A stretch of DNA of 64,000 nt from Torreya grandis (lineage: Eukaryota > Streptophyta > Pinopsida > Cupressales > Taxaceae), in assembly GCA_037957365.1 (NCBI GenBank), contig JARHVA010008413.1, positions 186,001 to 250,000 of the forward strand. Reading direction: 5' to 3'. Position 1 is the stretch's first letter, and each line of letters begins with the position of its first letter. The position numbers and the translations under genes were made by a program. Shown piece by piece: positions 11,762 through 23,877 of this stretch. The notes below the pieces were generated by a model. That model searched no databases and had not been told where the DNA came from. It was given only the letters and a program-made list of their open reading frames with translations.

Positions 11762-12660
11762 TTATTTTCTAATCTCCTCAACTAAAAAAGTAGGAATGAT
11801 TAATAGATCATGATGAGGAGGGAAAGTTGGTAAAGGATGGTTAGAAGAATGTGTGGGAGCAGGAATCATCAATGGAGGATTATCCATGGGTGAGGGAAGG
11901 TCCATGAGTGATGGAATCATATGTGGAGACATAGAAGATGGTGAAGGGACCGTAGGTGGGAATGGAACCACAAGAGTTAGATCCATGGGAGAAGGAGGAA
12001 ACTTGTTATAAGGATTCCCTTTGGGAGGAGTGGTAGAAGGTTTAAGGATGGTGATAAGGTGATCCTTGATATTTTGTTTAATGATGTGGCAACGATCGGT
12101 GTGATGTGTGCCACATAAGTTCCATAGATAATATCTCTCTCCATACTTAGGTATGTACATAGAGAGTACATTTAGAGGAGGTATGGATTTGTCTGATGAT
12201 AAGAAAGAAGGATGCAAGGTATTAAGATATTATCACAACTTATGATAATGGGTGGAAGAGTGATTATCTATATCATGAAAGAAACATATACGCTTGTGAG
12301 TGATTGTAAGAGCACTCACAAAAGGAGGTGAAATAGGAGTGGAAGAAGCTGAAAAGGACTCATCAGCCTATTTGGTCGGCAAAGGAAGTAAAAAATTAAA
12401 CCATCACCAAGGGAGGGTGATGATGAGGAAGGAATGGAACTAGGATCAATATAAGGATCACTAAGATGAGAATCAGGAAGAGGCTCAACATCAATAGGAG
12501 CAGAATCAAGCTCAACTATAGTGGAAAAAGGAATGGGCTTAACTATAGTTAGCCCTACTAAAGGAGGGGTGGGATCCGTAGAGGTTCTAAGGAGGACTGC
12601 CTTAGGCATAACAAAATGATAAGGTCTAGTCATAGCATGATCCAAGAGCACGGTCCTATG
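11762..12660 (-). pseudogene. Proline-rich polyprotein tail with zinc-like motif
   Basis: Two minus-strand ORFs (12651-12316 and 12217-11762). The first is rich in Pro and Ser (SSIPSSSSPSLGD). The second reads WNLCGTHHTDRCHIIKQNIK near its start, a C-x2-H/H-x3-C zinc-like motif followed by the (I)KxxIxxLI helix that normally closes gypsy Gag, then about 80 residues of Pro-rich repeats (PSPMDLPSPMDNPP-type). In standard elements this zinc motif lies before protease; here it lies after it. The tail may be a genuine part of the polyprotein, or a second gag fragment brought in later. No catalytic motif is present. Confidence 0.5.
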
Positions 12661-13167
12661 TGGCTCCTTAGAAACTAGAGGTGTGGGAACTATCTCTACC
12701 TTGTGATAAAGGGGAAATTAAAAGAATCAAGAACTCTAAATGAAATAAAATGATGAGATGCACAAAAATACTCAAGTAAAGAAGAGATGTAATGAACAAT
12801 CTCAACATCATAAGCCTAGGTAAGGCCACGTAAAAGAGGATCATCTAAAGAATAGCCATCATCATAATTTAAGGTATGAATATTAGTGACACAAGTTGAG
12901 ATGACCTTATTATTGGAGGAATCTTGGTGAATAGAATGCCTTGTCTTGGTTAAACTACATGAATGCCATCATAAGGAGGCTTGTGAGAATAGGGTTCTAA
13001 AGAGGCAAGAAGCTATGAGATGAGATGAGGCAAGATATTGGAAGTTTTGATCTTTAGATTAATCTCATCAAGATCATCATCATCATCCAATTCTAAAAGG
13101 TTGGGAGGAGCATTACCAATGAGCTCAAGATGCCCATTGTAACCTCTAGTTAAGTTAATAGGAAAAT

Positions 13168-13681
13168 TTAGATGTTGTGACTCATGGAATGGAATAATAG
13201 TAAAATACTCAAGAGTAAGAATATTGAAGACACCATGATCTTGAAATTATTCAAAATTCCAAGGTTTAGTGTCTCTTTGAAACTTGTAAATGGCTCCATT
13301 ATGAGGAAACTTAATGCATTAGTAGGCAGAAGATGTGACAACTCACATACGATGAGTCCATGGCCTACCAAGTAATATACTATATGAAAGGGTAAAGTTG
13401 AAGATCATCACCTTCACCTAAATGGTGATAGGTGGGAAAATAATGGGAAGCCACACACACCCTAAGGGAGGCATTTTCCTTCTATTGTATCCTTGATAGG
13501 TGTTATGTGTAGACTTAAGATTACATTTTAAATATCCAAGAGTCTTAATGAAATCAAGCGAAGTGACATAGGTACCAAAACCATCATCGATCAAGGCTTG
13601 ATTAACTTGGATATTGATGATTTGGATGCTAATAAATAATGGAAGATCATCTACATGAAGCATAATATCATTGGGAATCAT
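13168..13681 (-). pseudogene. Gypsy aspartic protease of Element 1
   Basis: The polyprotein-cleaving protease. The 87-codon frame gives QALIDDGFGTYVTSLDFIKT followed by LGY, matching the gypsy pattern (A)LIDxGSSxNVxSLxxLKxLGY, with DDG at the active site where Tat elements usually have DNG. Downstream, on the minus strand at 13380-13300, YSILLGRPW(T)H is the conserved flap/C-terminal motif YxxLLGRPW, and KFPHNGAIYKFQ follows. One or two stops and a frameshift separate the two parts. Its presence directly after gag fits normal gag-pol order. Confidence 0.72.
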
Positions 13682-13689
13682 AGATGTGA

Positions 13690-16535
13690 TAGGAAATCAT
13701 AAAGAAAGATAAGTGTCTATAGTTTCATCAATGTTAATAGACATATCTTCATATTACTGTAAGATAATATCCTCAAATTTAGATAAAGTGGCCTCCCATC
13801 TTTCTAGAGGAGAATGAGAGACATTTATCTCGAATAAGATTTTTATGAGGTAGTTTCTATGACGTGGACATGTCCTCATGAGTTCAAGGAAAGGAATCTA
13901 AGATGGAAGATTAGTGAGTTCTGCAATGGGATCCCACTAATCATAACCCATAAGGATATTTTTATATATAGGTGCATAATGATTAGGAAGGTCTTTAGAA
14001 GGTGGATCTGAAGAGCATTGAAATCTATGCTGATAAGAATGAGAATGTTGAGAAGAAGGTTGTAAATCATTTGATGATGAAGTAGTTGGTTTAGATTGAT
14101 CTTGAAGTTTAGATGAATAAGTGTTAGTAGAAATTGGATTGTCATTACTTTTAGAATATTATGGGGGAGAATTATAAATAGTATGGGATGTGTCATCCAA
14201 GGGAGTATCATAAATCATATCATCAAAATAAATAAGATCTTCTTACCCCAACTCATTCAAATGAGTTAAAGAAGAATCTTGGATGACACGATATGTTTGG
14301 GATGGAGGTATAGTGTAGATGGGTTATGAATCAATTAAATCCACCACTCTTCACATATTAGTCATTCTAACAACATTCTCTTTGGAATTTGGTTCAACAA
14401 AACTCTTGACATTATTGGTGGAAGAAATGGGCTTATCTTGACTTTCTTAGATTGGTTGATGATTAGGTAAGGGGTCATTATAAATAGCTAAATGAACATT
14501 TTATTGATTTAAAGCTTGAGTTTTGTCATGCGATTTATAGTTTTTAAGATCAATCTCATAATATTATTGATGTTTCCAAATTATGGAATCATGATCAAAA
14601 TTTGGACCAAGAAAAAAGTTCATAGCTAAATTTTGGAGTTGTCTATAAGTCTTGTAAGAGTGAGTCTAGCTAGCATGAAACCAACAAAACTTGTTAGGAT
14701 CATACCATGATTTCATAGGTCAAGTAAGGTCAAGTTATTATGGAAGAGGCCTAGGTAGATGTTTAATTAATTAAACTAAGGATAAAGGCTTATGTACATT
14801 AATGTTGTTTGGTAATGAGAAATATAGAATAGTGTATTGTTGAGAAGGAGTTGGTTTCAAAGAAGGGGTAGGAATTACATCTTGTATATTATGAATGGTG
14901 TCATATGAATTGGTAGAAATATTCATTGGTAATATTACATGTTTTGTTATTTACTAATAGATGAAGACCCATAGAAGGTTGGGGTGGCTTGAATTGATGC
15001 ATGAGGAAATCTTGTCTTTTAGATTAGCTGATAGGTTCCTTTAAGGTATGTGAAGAAAGGGTATGAAATCGATATTGTAATTTAGGGAATAAAACATTTG
15101 TAAAGAGATGAAAGAGATTGTCATCCACCATGTTATGTTCACACTTTTTTGATAAAGTCTTTCATATTTTGACAAAGGCTTGGGCAGTTTCATTTTTTTT
15201 TAATTTATAATTGATGAAATGGGCCAAAGTGTTTTTTGGAAGATCATAATAAAATAATTATATTATAACATATTTATTATATTAGTTAATGGGTCAATGT
15301 GATATCTTAAAACATGAAGCATTTACTAAGTCCTCTAAACTAGTGATAGAATGTGTTCTAAGTTTATTATACCAATCCAAGGCATCACCTATGAGGGTTT
15401 TGGCTAGGAGTTTTTTAGTAGAAAAAGTATTTAATTTGACACAATCCTTGTAAATATTTCCAAATGTCTTGAGGTGAAGATTAGGATCAATTTATCAATT
15501 ATAAGAAATTGTAAGTGTTATACCTTTAATGTCAATGTTAGTAGTTTAGGTGGTAAGAGGTTCATTTTTGAGATGCTTGATGGCTTTGTTGACTAATGGA
15601 GGTTGAGGAAAGAGATTACCTTAAGAATATTGAAGAGGAGGGGGAGGAACACTTTGGTTATGTGTGCCCCAAGTCATTGGTTGAGGATTGGATTGAAGAT
15701 TAAGAAGGTGGGTTTGCATTCTCATCATTTGATTCATATTATGATCTTAAAATGTGTTCATTTGATTGAGAGTTTGTAATAATATTTTATGAGTTTGATT
15801 AGTGTTATTAGAATAATTAAAATTGGTATTTATGTTGGCATTAGTTGCTTGGGTACCACTATTAGTGTTGATAAGGGCTTTCGAAGAGCTATGAGAATGG
15901 GAGGCACTAGTAGCAAAATTTGCTTGTGTAGCAAAAGATGGACTAGTGAATGGTTGAAAGGAAGAAACACTAGAAGCATGTTTGCCTTAGGTGTAAAATG
16001 AAGCATTAGTGGGTGGATTAAGGATAATGGATATTTTGATAGGCCCATTAGATGTAGAACCTACCATGTTATTTTAAATACTAGGCATGGAGGTGGAAGA
16101 AGTTAAAGAAGAAGATGTCATGGCATAATAAAGAGTCAAGATTGAAGGAAGAGGTTGAGAAGAAAATAAACTGGTACCCCTAAATCTAGTTGAGAAATTA
16201 GGAGTAGGACAATGAGGTTCCTCAACTTGACAACTAATCATGAGGTTATATATAGTAGAAGGATCCTTCCTTCTATACTAAGGGAATTCTATGATAAAAA
16301 AGAGCATTTTAGGAGTATACTCTAACTCATGATAATATTATAAGAGAAGAGGATGGTTATAATACAAAGAGGTCTAAGGAGGGGTCCCATAGTTCATTGT
16401 GTGGGTTGAAATATGAACATTACTAGCATTTACAAAAGGATTCCTACTTTGTCTATGGGAAACCCTATTAGGAATGGTGAATTCCATCATGTCTATTAAC
16501 TGAAATTCAATGTTGTCACCAAATAGAGAGTCCAT
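13690..16535 (-). pseudogene. Gypsy Gag of Element 1
   Basis: The particle-forming protein. A likely start is the ATG at 16535-16533, which opens MDSLFGDNIEFQLIDMMEF. The conserved core lies at about 15500-15120 and reads HLKTFGNIYKDCVKLNTFST, then LLAKTLIGDALDWYNKL and ITSLEDLVNAS; this fits the gypsy Gag pattern DPxxHLxxFxxxxxxxxxxxxxxxxxFxxxLxGxALDWxxxL. The region between the core and protease is rich in Gln/Asn/His-type codons and stops. No zinc motif was found between core and protease; one occurs after protease instead. Confidence 0.7.
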
Positions 16536-18184
16536 GATGAAAGGAAAAGAGGTAAGATGAGAAAGAAAATAATCAAAATGTGGCTGAAATAGTACTAAGT
16601 TGACCTGGTCAACCTACTGCAAAAATAGGGATTGTAAAATTGTATAGGGTCAACCTAGTGTAGTGAACAGAGACTGGAAGAAAGAGGTAAAGAAGTTGTA
16701 AATAGTATAGGGTTGACTAGGTTGACCTAGTACAATATACAAGGGCTAAAAAGATACAAGGTTGACCTAGTACAATAGATAAGAAAGAAAAGAAAGCTAA
16801 TAACAAGCTATGAATTGAAAAAAGATAATTACAAGTAATCTAAGAAAGTAGTAAGTACTAAAAGGGAAATAAATAGTCAATTTGATTGACATTAACCAAT
16901 CTAGTTGATGCACATAAAGCAAAATATTGCACCAACGCTAGCTAATGAAAGTTTTTGTGCACATAATTGAACAAAGACCAAGCAAGCAAATTTGAAAGTA
17001 AAGCTAGATAATTGGTCAACCTAGAATGTTTATTAGATTATTAAGAATGATTTTTTAAGTGTAGAAAGATATTAACTATAAGCAAGGTACTAGATAATAA
17101 TCTATGGATAGTTTTAGGTAAGTTTAGGATGAAAGGAAATGTAGTGGTAATGATATAGGCCTAGTATTAGGGCCTACCCCCTCACTTAACACACCACAAA
17201 AATAAAGGTAATGGGTTCTTAGACAAAATATACCATAAACCATGATTTATACTTGACCAGAGCATCAAGTCAGCTTATCCCTTGGTGATGAAATCCAAGT
17301 AGGTAAGCCTAGGTAGTCAAGTGTTTAAATGTTTATTGATGTTATTTGGTTTGTCTATGTGTGTATAAAATATAAATAGTTCAACTAAATGATAAATTTA
17401 AAATCTCCTAATTAGACTCTGTGGATTATTCTAAGCATGCAAGCAACTTAAAGGAAAGATGCGATTAGCATATATGGTTAATTCCAACTTTGAAACAAGT
17501 TATAGTTGAAAAACTATATGGACAATTATATAGAATAGGGTAAAACTTGTACTATGAAAGTAAAGTCTAAAAGTGAACTAGGTCGGTCATATTGACTTAG
17601 TTATTTTAGATAACACAAAACACAGAACTGGGTCGACTAGGTTGACCTAGTTGACTATGTAGAGGTAGTTTTGAAGACTACAAACTGTGAAAGGAAAGTA
17701 AAAAAAAGAAAGATACAGAGGAAAATAAACTAACCTAAATGGTTTAAAGTTGAAAAGATGAATATTTCTGATCAAGGACCTTAGATAAAACTAGTAAAAA
17801 CCTACAAATTGGGTTGAGGTGGTCGATCAAGCTATACAAGGACCTATTTTAGAGTGATAAAAATGCAATAGGCTGATCTAGTAGGTTAAAATAGAATTTT
17901 GAAAGTGTATAGGGTTGATTTGGTCAACCTATTAGTCTAGACAAGAAATTTGAAATCCTAAAAAACCTATACTAGGTCGAGCTAGTTGATATAGTTGGCT
18001 GAACTAAAGCTTGGTAGTCTGGAAACCTGAATTGGGTCGAGCTGGTCAATTTAGTTGCCTATTACTATAAACCTACACATAAAGATTAATAATTGGGTTG
18101 ATAGGGTCTATATAACATAGTGAATATATGATAAAATAGTGATGAATAGAAATGAAATAAGTGAAATAAATCCTGTAAGGGTTA
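16536..18184 (-). promoter_or_regulatory. Element 1 leader with seven W-box palindromes
   Basis: Untranslated leader between PBS and gag, unusually long (~1.65 kb). It holds 25-bp palindromes at 16594, 16707, 17577, 17627, 17909, 17971 and 18031, and shortened copies near 16644, 16758 and 17868. The last three full copies are spaced about 60 bases. Each is built from two inverted TTGACC/TCGACC half-sites flanked by CTAG. No ORF is supported. Confidence 0.7.
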
Positions 18185-18186
18185 GT

Positions 18187-18204
18187 TTCATGTCAGGTTC
18201 ACCA
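18187..18204 (-). other. Primer binding site of Element 1
   Basis: Three bases inside the right LTR, the minus strand reads TGGTGAACCTGACATGAA. It starts TGG, as required to pair with a tRNA 3' CCA. Before C-to-T decay it may have read TGGTGAACCCGACGTGAA. I cannot name the tRNA with certainty. Confidence 0.6.
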
Positions 18205-18950
18205 AAATGTATGTAATAATAAATACATCATGTCCATAAATCAATCATGGATTAGATGAGATAGAACACACCTACACTTTTGATTGTGGGCATACACTTT
18301 TAAAGTAAAATCATGACCAATGTGAGGATCTGATAGACCCGATTAGGGGATCACTTGTCACAACACACCATATTAGGAAGGGTTCCAAAGCCTATAGTTT
18401 AACACAATCACACAATAACCCTAAAAGAGTCGTATGATTTAATATTTTACTAATTTAATAACAAGAAAATCAAATCTAATATAGTACTCACCAAATCTTT
18501 TGGTATAAGGTGAGGGTTAGAAACTGAACAAAAATAAATAACTAAACTAAACATGTATAGGAGACATATACTCACATCAATGTATAAAAAATCTTAATAC
18601 ATGGAAGAAAATAATATAAATGCACTATCTATCTACTCTTACAAAGGAGGAATAAAGTTAGGAATACTTACCTTTAAAGAGGAACCCATCAAGTCTCAAT
18701 CTCCCCCTTGGCCAAGATACTTCATAAGATATTATCATGGTATGTAAGGATAACTAAGATAAATCAGCTCTAGGCTACATAACCTATCCAAGCATCCAAA
18801 AGACTTATCCATAAGATGAGATCCAGAGATACAAAGAAAGTTTTAAACCCTAACACTTTATTCCTGAAGTATAATGGTCAATAGGTAGATGTTCATTTTC
18901 ACTTATTCACTTAATTATTTTCTCTTTATTAAAAATGGTCAAAATGAACT

Positions 18951-18962
18951 TGTATATATAGG
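18951..18962 (-). promoter_or_regulatory. TATA box of Element 1 LTR
   Basis: The minus strand reads CCTATATATACA, a good plant TATA box. Two W-box palindromes (19000-19024 and 19110-19134) lie 38 and 148 bases upstream in the direction of gag transcription. In the left LTR the same site reads CTATTTATAC on the minus strand, or TATAAATAG on the plus strand. Confidence 0.5.
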
Positions 18963-18999
18963 CAGATCTTACCCTAAAACCTAAAAATATGTCAATTAT

Positions 19000-19134
19000 A
19001 CTAGGTTGACCCAATCAACCTAGTGTGTTTTTGGGGCTAACTCACTAGGTTTGTGATAGGCTAGAAGAGAGGGCATCAAACCAAAAGAGAGAAAAAGTCC
19101 ATAAAATGTACTAGGTTGACCTGGTCGACCTAGT
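19000..19134. promoter_or_regulatory. Two inverted W-box palindromes in right LTR
   Basis: The copy at 19000-19024 keeps both half-sites nearly intact; that at 19110-19134 reads ACTAGGTTGACC, T, GGTCGACCTAGT, one mismatch from a perfect palindrome. Both are upstream of the TATA box for minus-strand transcription. Confidence 0.62.
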
Positions 19135-19428
19135 AATAGTGATAGGTTAAAAAGGTGCTAAGGCAAAAAATGAGGGATAAAACATAACAAGTGATAGGAA
19201 TGGATAAAAATGAGAAAAATAAGCCTAAGGTTCATGATTTCAAGAGTCTAACATGTAGATGTCAAGTGGAAAAAGGAACAATAATCTTATGAATCACCAA
19301 TGTTTTACCCACCCCTTTCCTAGTGCACCCCTTAAGGCATGCACTCAGAGAGATTGAGACTTGACAGGTTCCTACAATATACAAAGTGTCAATAAGTGAT
19401 AAAAGTTTAAAAATACTATATGTATATA

Positions 19429-22396
19429 AATTAAACTTTGGATTAGATAGTTATTGATGTGACTAGGTGGGCACACTAGTAATGGATGAGGTGGCCAACA
19501 TTGGATTCCCTTTGTTAGTGTAAGAAGTGGTAGATGACTAACTATGACTAATAGATAGATAGTTTGAGTGGGACTAAGTGGTGCGAATACTAAGAGTTAA
19601 CTGATGTGGATGGGTGTAGACTAGATGTAATGTTGGGTGGATAGGGTCAAATTTTGTATGATGTGGAGTACTTATCTTAAGTAGGCAAGAAAGGATCATG
19701 TCCCTATTGGAAATAAAATATTATTCGATTAGGGTATTAACCAATTTTTTTATATGCCATGGATTAATATAGGAGAAAATATAGATGATGTGGTTCACCA
19801 GCCCTAATCACCAACTACAAGGGATTGAATGGAAATATTAAGGGATGAATATGGGATGAGTGAAACAAATTTGGAAAAAATCTTGCTTTAGTCTAATCTC
19901 AAGTTTGATGATTAGATGTTTGATGTGATGTTTTATGAATCAAGACAAGATCAAGGAGACCAAATTAGGATGTGATCTAGACTTTAATGAGTTTTGAATG
20001 GCTTAGATTATCTAATATATAACAAGCTCTAAGATTTGATGGGATGCTAGATTGACCCAAGAAATTGATTTTGACTAGGGATTGATTGGATGAAGACTAA
20101 CTCAAGACCAACATGATTATCTCAAATAGGATGAGAAGATTTTATTGACATGTTGATAGACTTGTGATTATGATTCAAACTTGATTAGACAAAAGCAAGC
20201 TAATGATGATGACCCTAATACATAAAGAATATTTTTTCCAATGTAGATGAAGACTAATGTTCAGCTATAGACTTGATGAGATGATTAGTATATTCAAGGG
20301 GATGATGGGTTAGACTATGAATAGATTAGGTTTCAAAGGATAAAATGGTGGACAAGGTTATTAGGCTAGACAAGGTCAAAACAAGTGACAAGGTATTGAC
20401 TAAGGTAAGTTTTGTTATGGGTAATACGGTTTGGACCAAGACTTTAAGGATGAGTAAGACAAGGAAAGATGATGTAGGAAGATGGTGATGAAAAGACTAG
20501 GATGTGACCAAGATCGGTTATGGATAATGTGGATTAAGTGATAAAGATGATGTTAGGGATGATTAATGTTAAGGATAAGTGAAGAATATGGGATTAGAAT
20601 ATGATAAGATGTGATGTAGGATGACATGACTCGGTTAAGGTAAGTAAGGTATGGGGTATGACTAGTGTTAGGTAGATGAGACTAGGCTAGGATAAGATGA
20701 GATAAGCTTAAAAGGATATATACAAATGTACAAATAAAATATGTTCAAGAGGATGTGGACAAAGATGTACAAGGATATACAAGATGATTAAAAATGCCTA
20801 GATAGGTGTGTATAGTCTTGGTTAAGAGGCTGACTTGGCTCAAAAATAAAACTAGTCTAACACATCACTCACTCAATCAAGCAAACCAAAAACCTAACAT
20901 TAGTAAATTGATTTAGGTGTGTAACTTGATAAATGCATCATCTAATGGATTTAAAGTTGAGACTATAAGTTGGTGACCCATTATGAAATATCCTAAACCC
21001 TCTCAACCCTATCTTCACATGATGGTCACTTGGGAGATGATATTGACTCTAGAAAAAAGTCACTTGTTATGATAGATGGTCCTATGCTAGGCTAAATGGG
21101 CTCTCTAGGGGCATCCCCTATATATGCTATGTATAGTGGGGCCCAAGTATATGTAGGGTGCAATCTAATTATTGGTTAAAATAATGAACTCTTACATTTT
21201 ATAGAAGACCTATATGGGGTCAATTGCTTATCCTAATGAAAATTTTCCCTAATATTTATACTTGGTCAAAACATGGAATGTGGATTAGTGTGTGGTGATG
21301 AAATCCATAGTCACTATCCTCCTAGGACTATGGCAAGTGTGTGGGTGTGAATTCCACATCACATTGCCTCTAAAAAATAAAAATGAGAGAGGTTTTTAGT
21401 GGTTTTTTATCCTCCAAGAATCACCACAAGGATGCAAGGAGGAGATCATACACCATTGTAGCCCTTGGGTGAGACACAAGTAGACAAAAAAAATTATTAA
21501 CGAATTTAATTAAGTGTGATATATATAAATATATATACAAGATATTTACAAGATGATTTTGAAAAATTCCAAAATATCTTTGATAGGTGACTTATAAGAA
21601 AAATGATTAGAAGTTTTAATTGGAAATCTTGGAGGGGAAACCTACAAGATAAGATGTTAGACAAAATATATGACCTATAAGAGAAGATGTTATCAAGTCA
21701 AAATTACTACTAGATTCACCCCTACAAGATTTTTTTTTTAAAATTCCAATAAGCCTTAATAAAAACCACCCAAAAAAATCACAATTTGGCTCTATAAATT
21801 CTTTTAATAAGGGACCACAATGTGGGGGCCTAGGGGCAGCACCCCTTATAGTTTCTAACACCAAAAGTAATTTGGGACTTGCAGGATGCTTAGAATGACT
21901 CAAAAATCATTGAAAATGATTTTAAAAATTTACAATCAAAAAAGATAAATTCATTGCAAAAATGAGTGCAAAAATACAACTATAGAAGGCAAAACTATAG
22001 ATACACAGTCAGTTTAATGCAAAACCACTTTTAGAGAGCATAAAACTGCAAGTGTTTGGCAATATCATAACTGGCTAGTCATGGTTTTACAAGCAGTGGA
22101 CTAAGCATGATGGTAACCATATAATTTATGAAAAATTAGTAATGGTTAGGCAAGGTCATAAGTTAAAATGCAATATTGCAATTCATAATCTGTGGTTTTA
22201 CCAGTAAGGAAAAATGCTTGAAAGTTAGACTAATAAAGTATTAAAAATATGATAAAATATTTATAGTAAACTAAGATATGATAGAAATGACTGGAGACAG
22301 GGTTTTATATTTACAAATATATTATTAAAATTACTCATCTCAAAGTCACTTATTGATATCCAAAATCATTTATGTTAAGAAAAAGTGCCTACTCAT
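19429..22396. other. Unassigned purine-rich stretch
   Basis: From 19.4 to about 20.9 kb the plus strand is rich in G, A and T and poor in C, with loosely repeated words such as GGATAAG, GATGAG and GACTAGG. No protein is readable. From 20.9 to 22.4 kb composition is ordinary. A 95-codon minus ORF at 21903-21616 contains RGAAPRPPHCGPLL, which resembles translated LTR sequence more than a protein. No partner repeat was found. Confidence 0.35.
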
Positions 22397-23602
22397 TGTA
22401 GACCAAGAATTTGACCCAAGAGAGGATAGTTAGTATCGTGTTAGTTCTAAAATGAAAACAAATTGACAAAAACACACTAAATAGCATAACATCTCTAGGC
22501 ATAGTCACTAGGGGGAGCTTAGTTAACAAAACATGAATGGAAAACAAAACTAAAATGCAAAATAGACCTTATTTTACCTTCCTTGGATGCTCCAAAGTGA
22601 TTTTTGTAGGGGCTTTCTTAGTTTGTGCTCATGAAGTCTGCGTCAATGGAAACTTGGCTACCTCCATCTCTCCTTGGCACCTTATGTGGCTTTGGCTTGG
22701 CTAGGCTTTGCTCAATATTTTAGCATTATAACACTAATTTTCATGAAGCTTTGGAATCAATTCAACATTATAACTTTAACATATGAGAGCTTCAAATTTA
22801 ATAGGCAAGGCCTCCTATTTATAGATCTTTGAAATGGTTTGAGGATCAACCATGACCATCCATATTAAGATTGAGATGCGTGACCATGAAAAAATCCAAA
22901 TATTAAATTCATTATACAAATATCCCCATTAACATTTGGGATAAAGGGCCATTGAATAGGCATGAAGGGTCTTAATGAGGCATGGGAGACCCATAATCCT
23001 AATATTTTATGTATTTACGTCTTATGGATGCCACCCCATATGATGATATCACTTGATGATGTAGTTAATATAAATGAATTTTCAATAAATATTTATTCAA
23101 CAAGTTCCATGGAAAATAAAATTAAGGCCTTAATTTGGTTTAATTAGCCTAAAACATGATTAGTCAACTTTGGTGCAAATTTTGGCCCTTAATGTACAAA
23201 TTAATCAAATTGGTCAAAATGTCTTGTTATTGGCTCAAAATTTGACTGGAATGGAATTGGGAGTCAATGTTAGATGTGTTGGAACCATATTTACATTTAA
23301 GATGTTGCCAACACAAAATAGCAAATGCACATGTCTTGTGCAAGAGATTTGATAAAAAAGAGCAATCTAAGGCACCCAGGTGCAAAATTAGCATTTTAAC
23401 TTGAAATGATCTGATCAAAGTTAGTTGACCCATAAATTTAATTTCCTTATTTAATGATACTCTAGACAAATCAGCACTTGAATATATCAATTTCAACTCA
23501 TTTCATGCATTTTAGTGTTTTTAGGCCAAATTGTGCACTTTGGTGGAAATTGGTTAAAAACTTGGTTGGAGGTTATCGGTGGCCAAATTTAGGTGTCTAT
23601 AG
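22397..23602 (-). mobile_element. Element B 3' LTR
   Basis: Minus-strand start TATAGACACC (ancestrally TGTAGACACC) at 23602, preceded by a purine tract; other end TGTAGACCAAG at 22397. It is clearly related to the LTRs of Element A, for example in the shared block GAGGCATGGGAGACCC then ATAATCCTAATATTTTATG and GGATGCCACCCCATA. The minus strand carries CTATAAATAGG at 22824-22814, a good TATA box. No second copy in the same orientation exists in the window. Confidence 0.75.
22814..22824 (-). promoter_or_regulatory. TATA box in B LTR
   Basis: The minus strand reads CTATAAATAGG, the plant TATA consensus, at the position equivalent to the TATA boxes in the A LTRs. Confidence 0.6.
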
Positions 23603-23616
23603 TTTGCCCTTGTTTG
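23603..23616 (-). other. Polypurine tract of Element B
   Basis: The minus strand reads ACAAGGGCAAAC immediately before the LTR start. It corresponds in place to the better preserved tract of Element A at 34539. Confidence 0.5.
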
Positions 23617-23877
23617 GGAAGGCATTACAAGATATAATCATAATAACATATTTTTAAAGAATGAAAAGGTCTTGTATGATTAAAAATTCAATGATGATGA
23701 ACTAACTGTATGATTTCCCCTTGAGGGAATAGTTGGCACAAGTAGGTGTCGACAAACGATCCCTCCAAAAGAAAGAAGCAAAATGAGGGGACCAAAGAAA
23801 GGAAAATGTTGAGGTGAAAACATAATGAGTTTGAAAAATTAGTCAAAATCATTGATAATGTAAGTGGGATGGTGTGC

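Larger units (their letters stand above)
4797..19428 (-). mobile_element. Element 1: gag-protease LTR retrotransposon with antisense PMD gene
   Basis: A 14.6 kb element bounded by two direct LTRs of about 1.22 kb. Orientation is minus, from gag and protease, from the PBS next to the right LTR and the purine tract next to the left LTR. Order from right to left: 5' LTR, PBS, long leader with palindromes, gag, protease, proline-rich segment with a zinc-like motif, tandem hairpins, antisense PMD pseudogene, PPT, 3' LTR. No RT, RNase H or integrase is readable between 6.0 and 13.1 kb, so it may have depended on another element. The flanking five bases (aacat left, aatta right) match at only three positions, so no clear target duplication remains. 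Confidence 0.8.
18208..19428 (-). mobile_element. Element 1 5' LTR (right copy)
   Basis: It begins TGTATGTAATA and ends TATGTATATA on the plus strand, and is collinear with 4797-6018. As the element is on the minus strand, this copy would carry the active promoter. The terminal CA has mutated to TA. Confidence 0.85.

Noticed and set aside
4792..19433. Target duplication for Element 1
   Set aside because: aacat and aatta agree at only three of five positions; too weak to claim.
21616..21903. 95-codon minus-strand ORF
   Set aside because: Reads like translated repeat DNA; no motif, no start context and no homologous frame elsewhere in the window.
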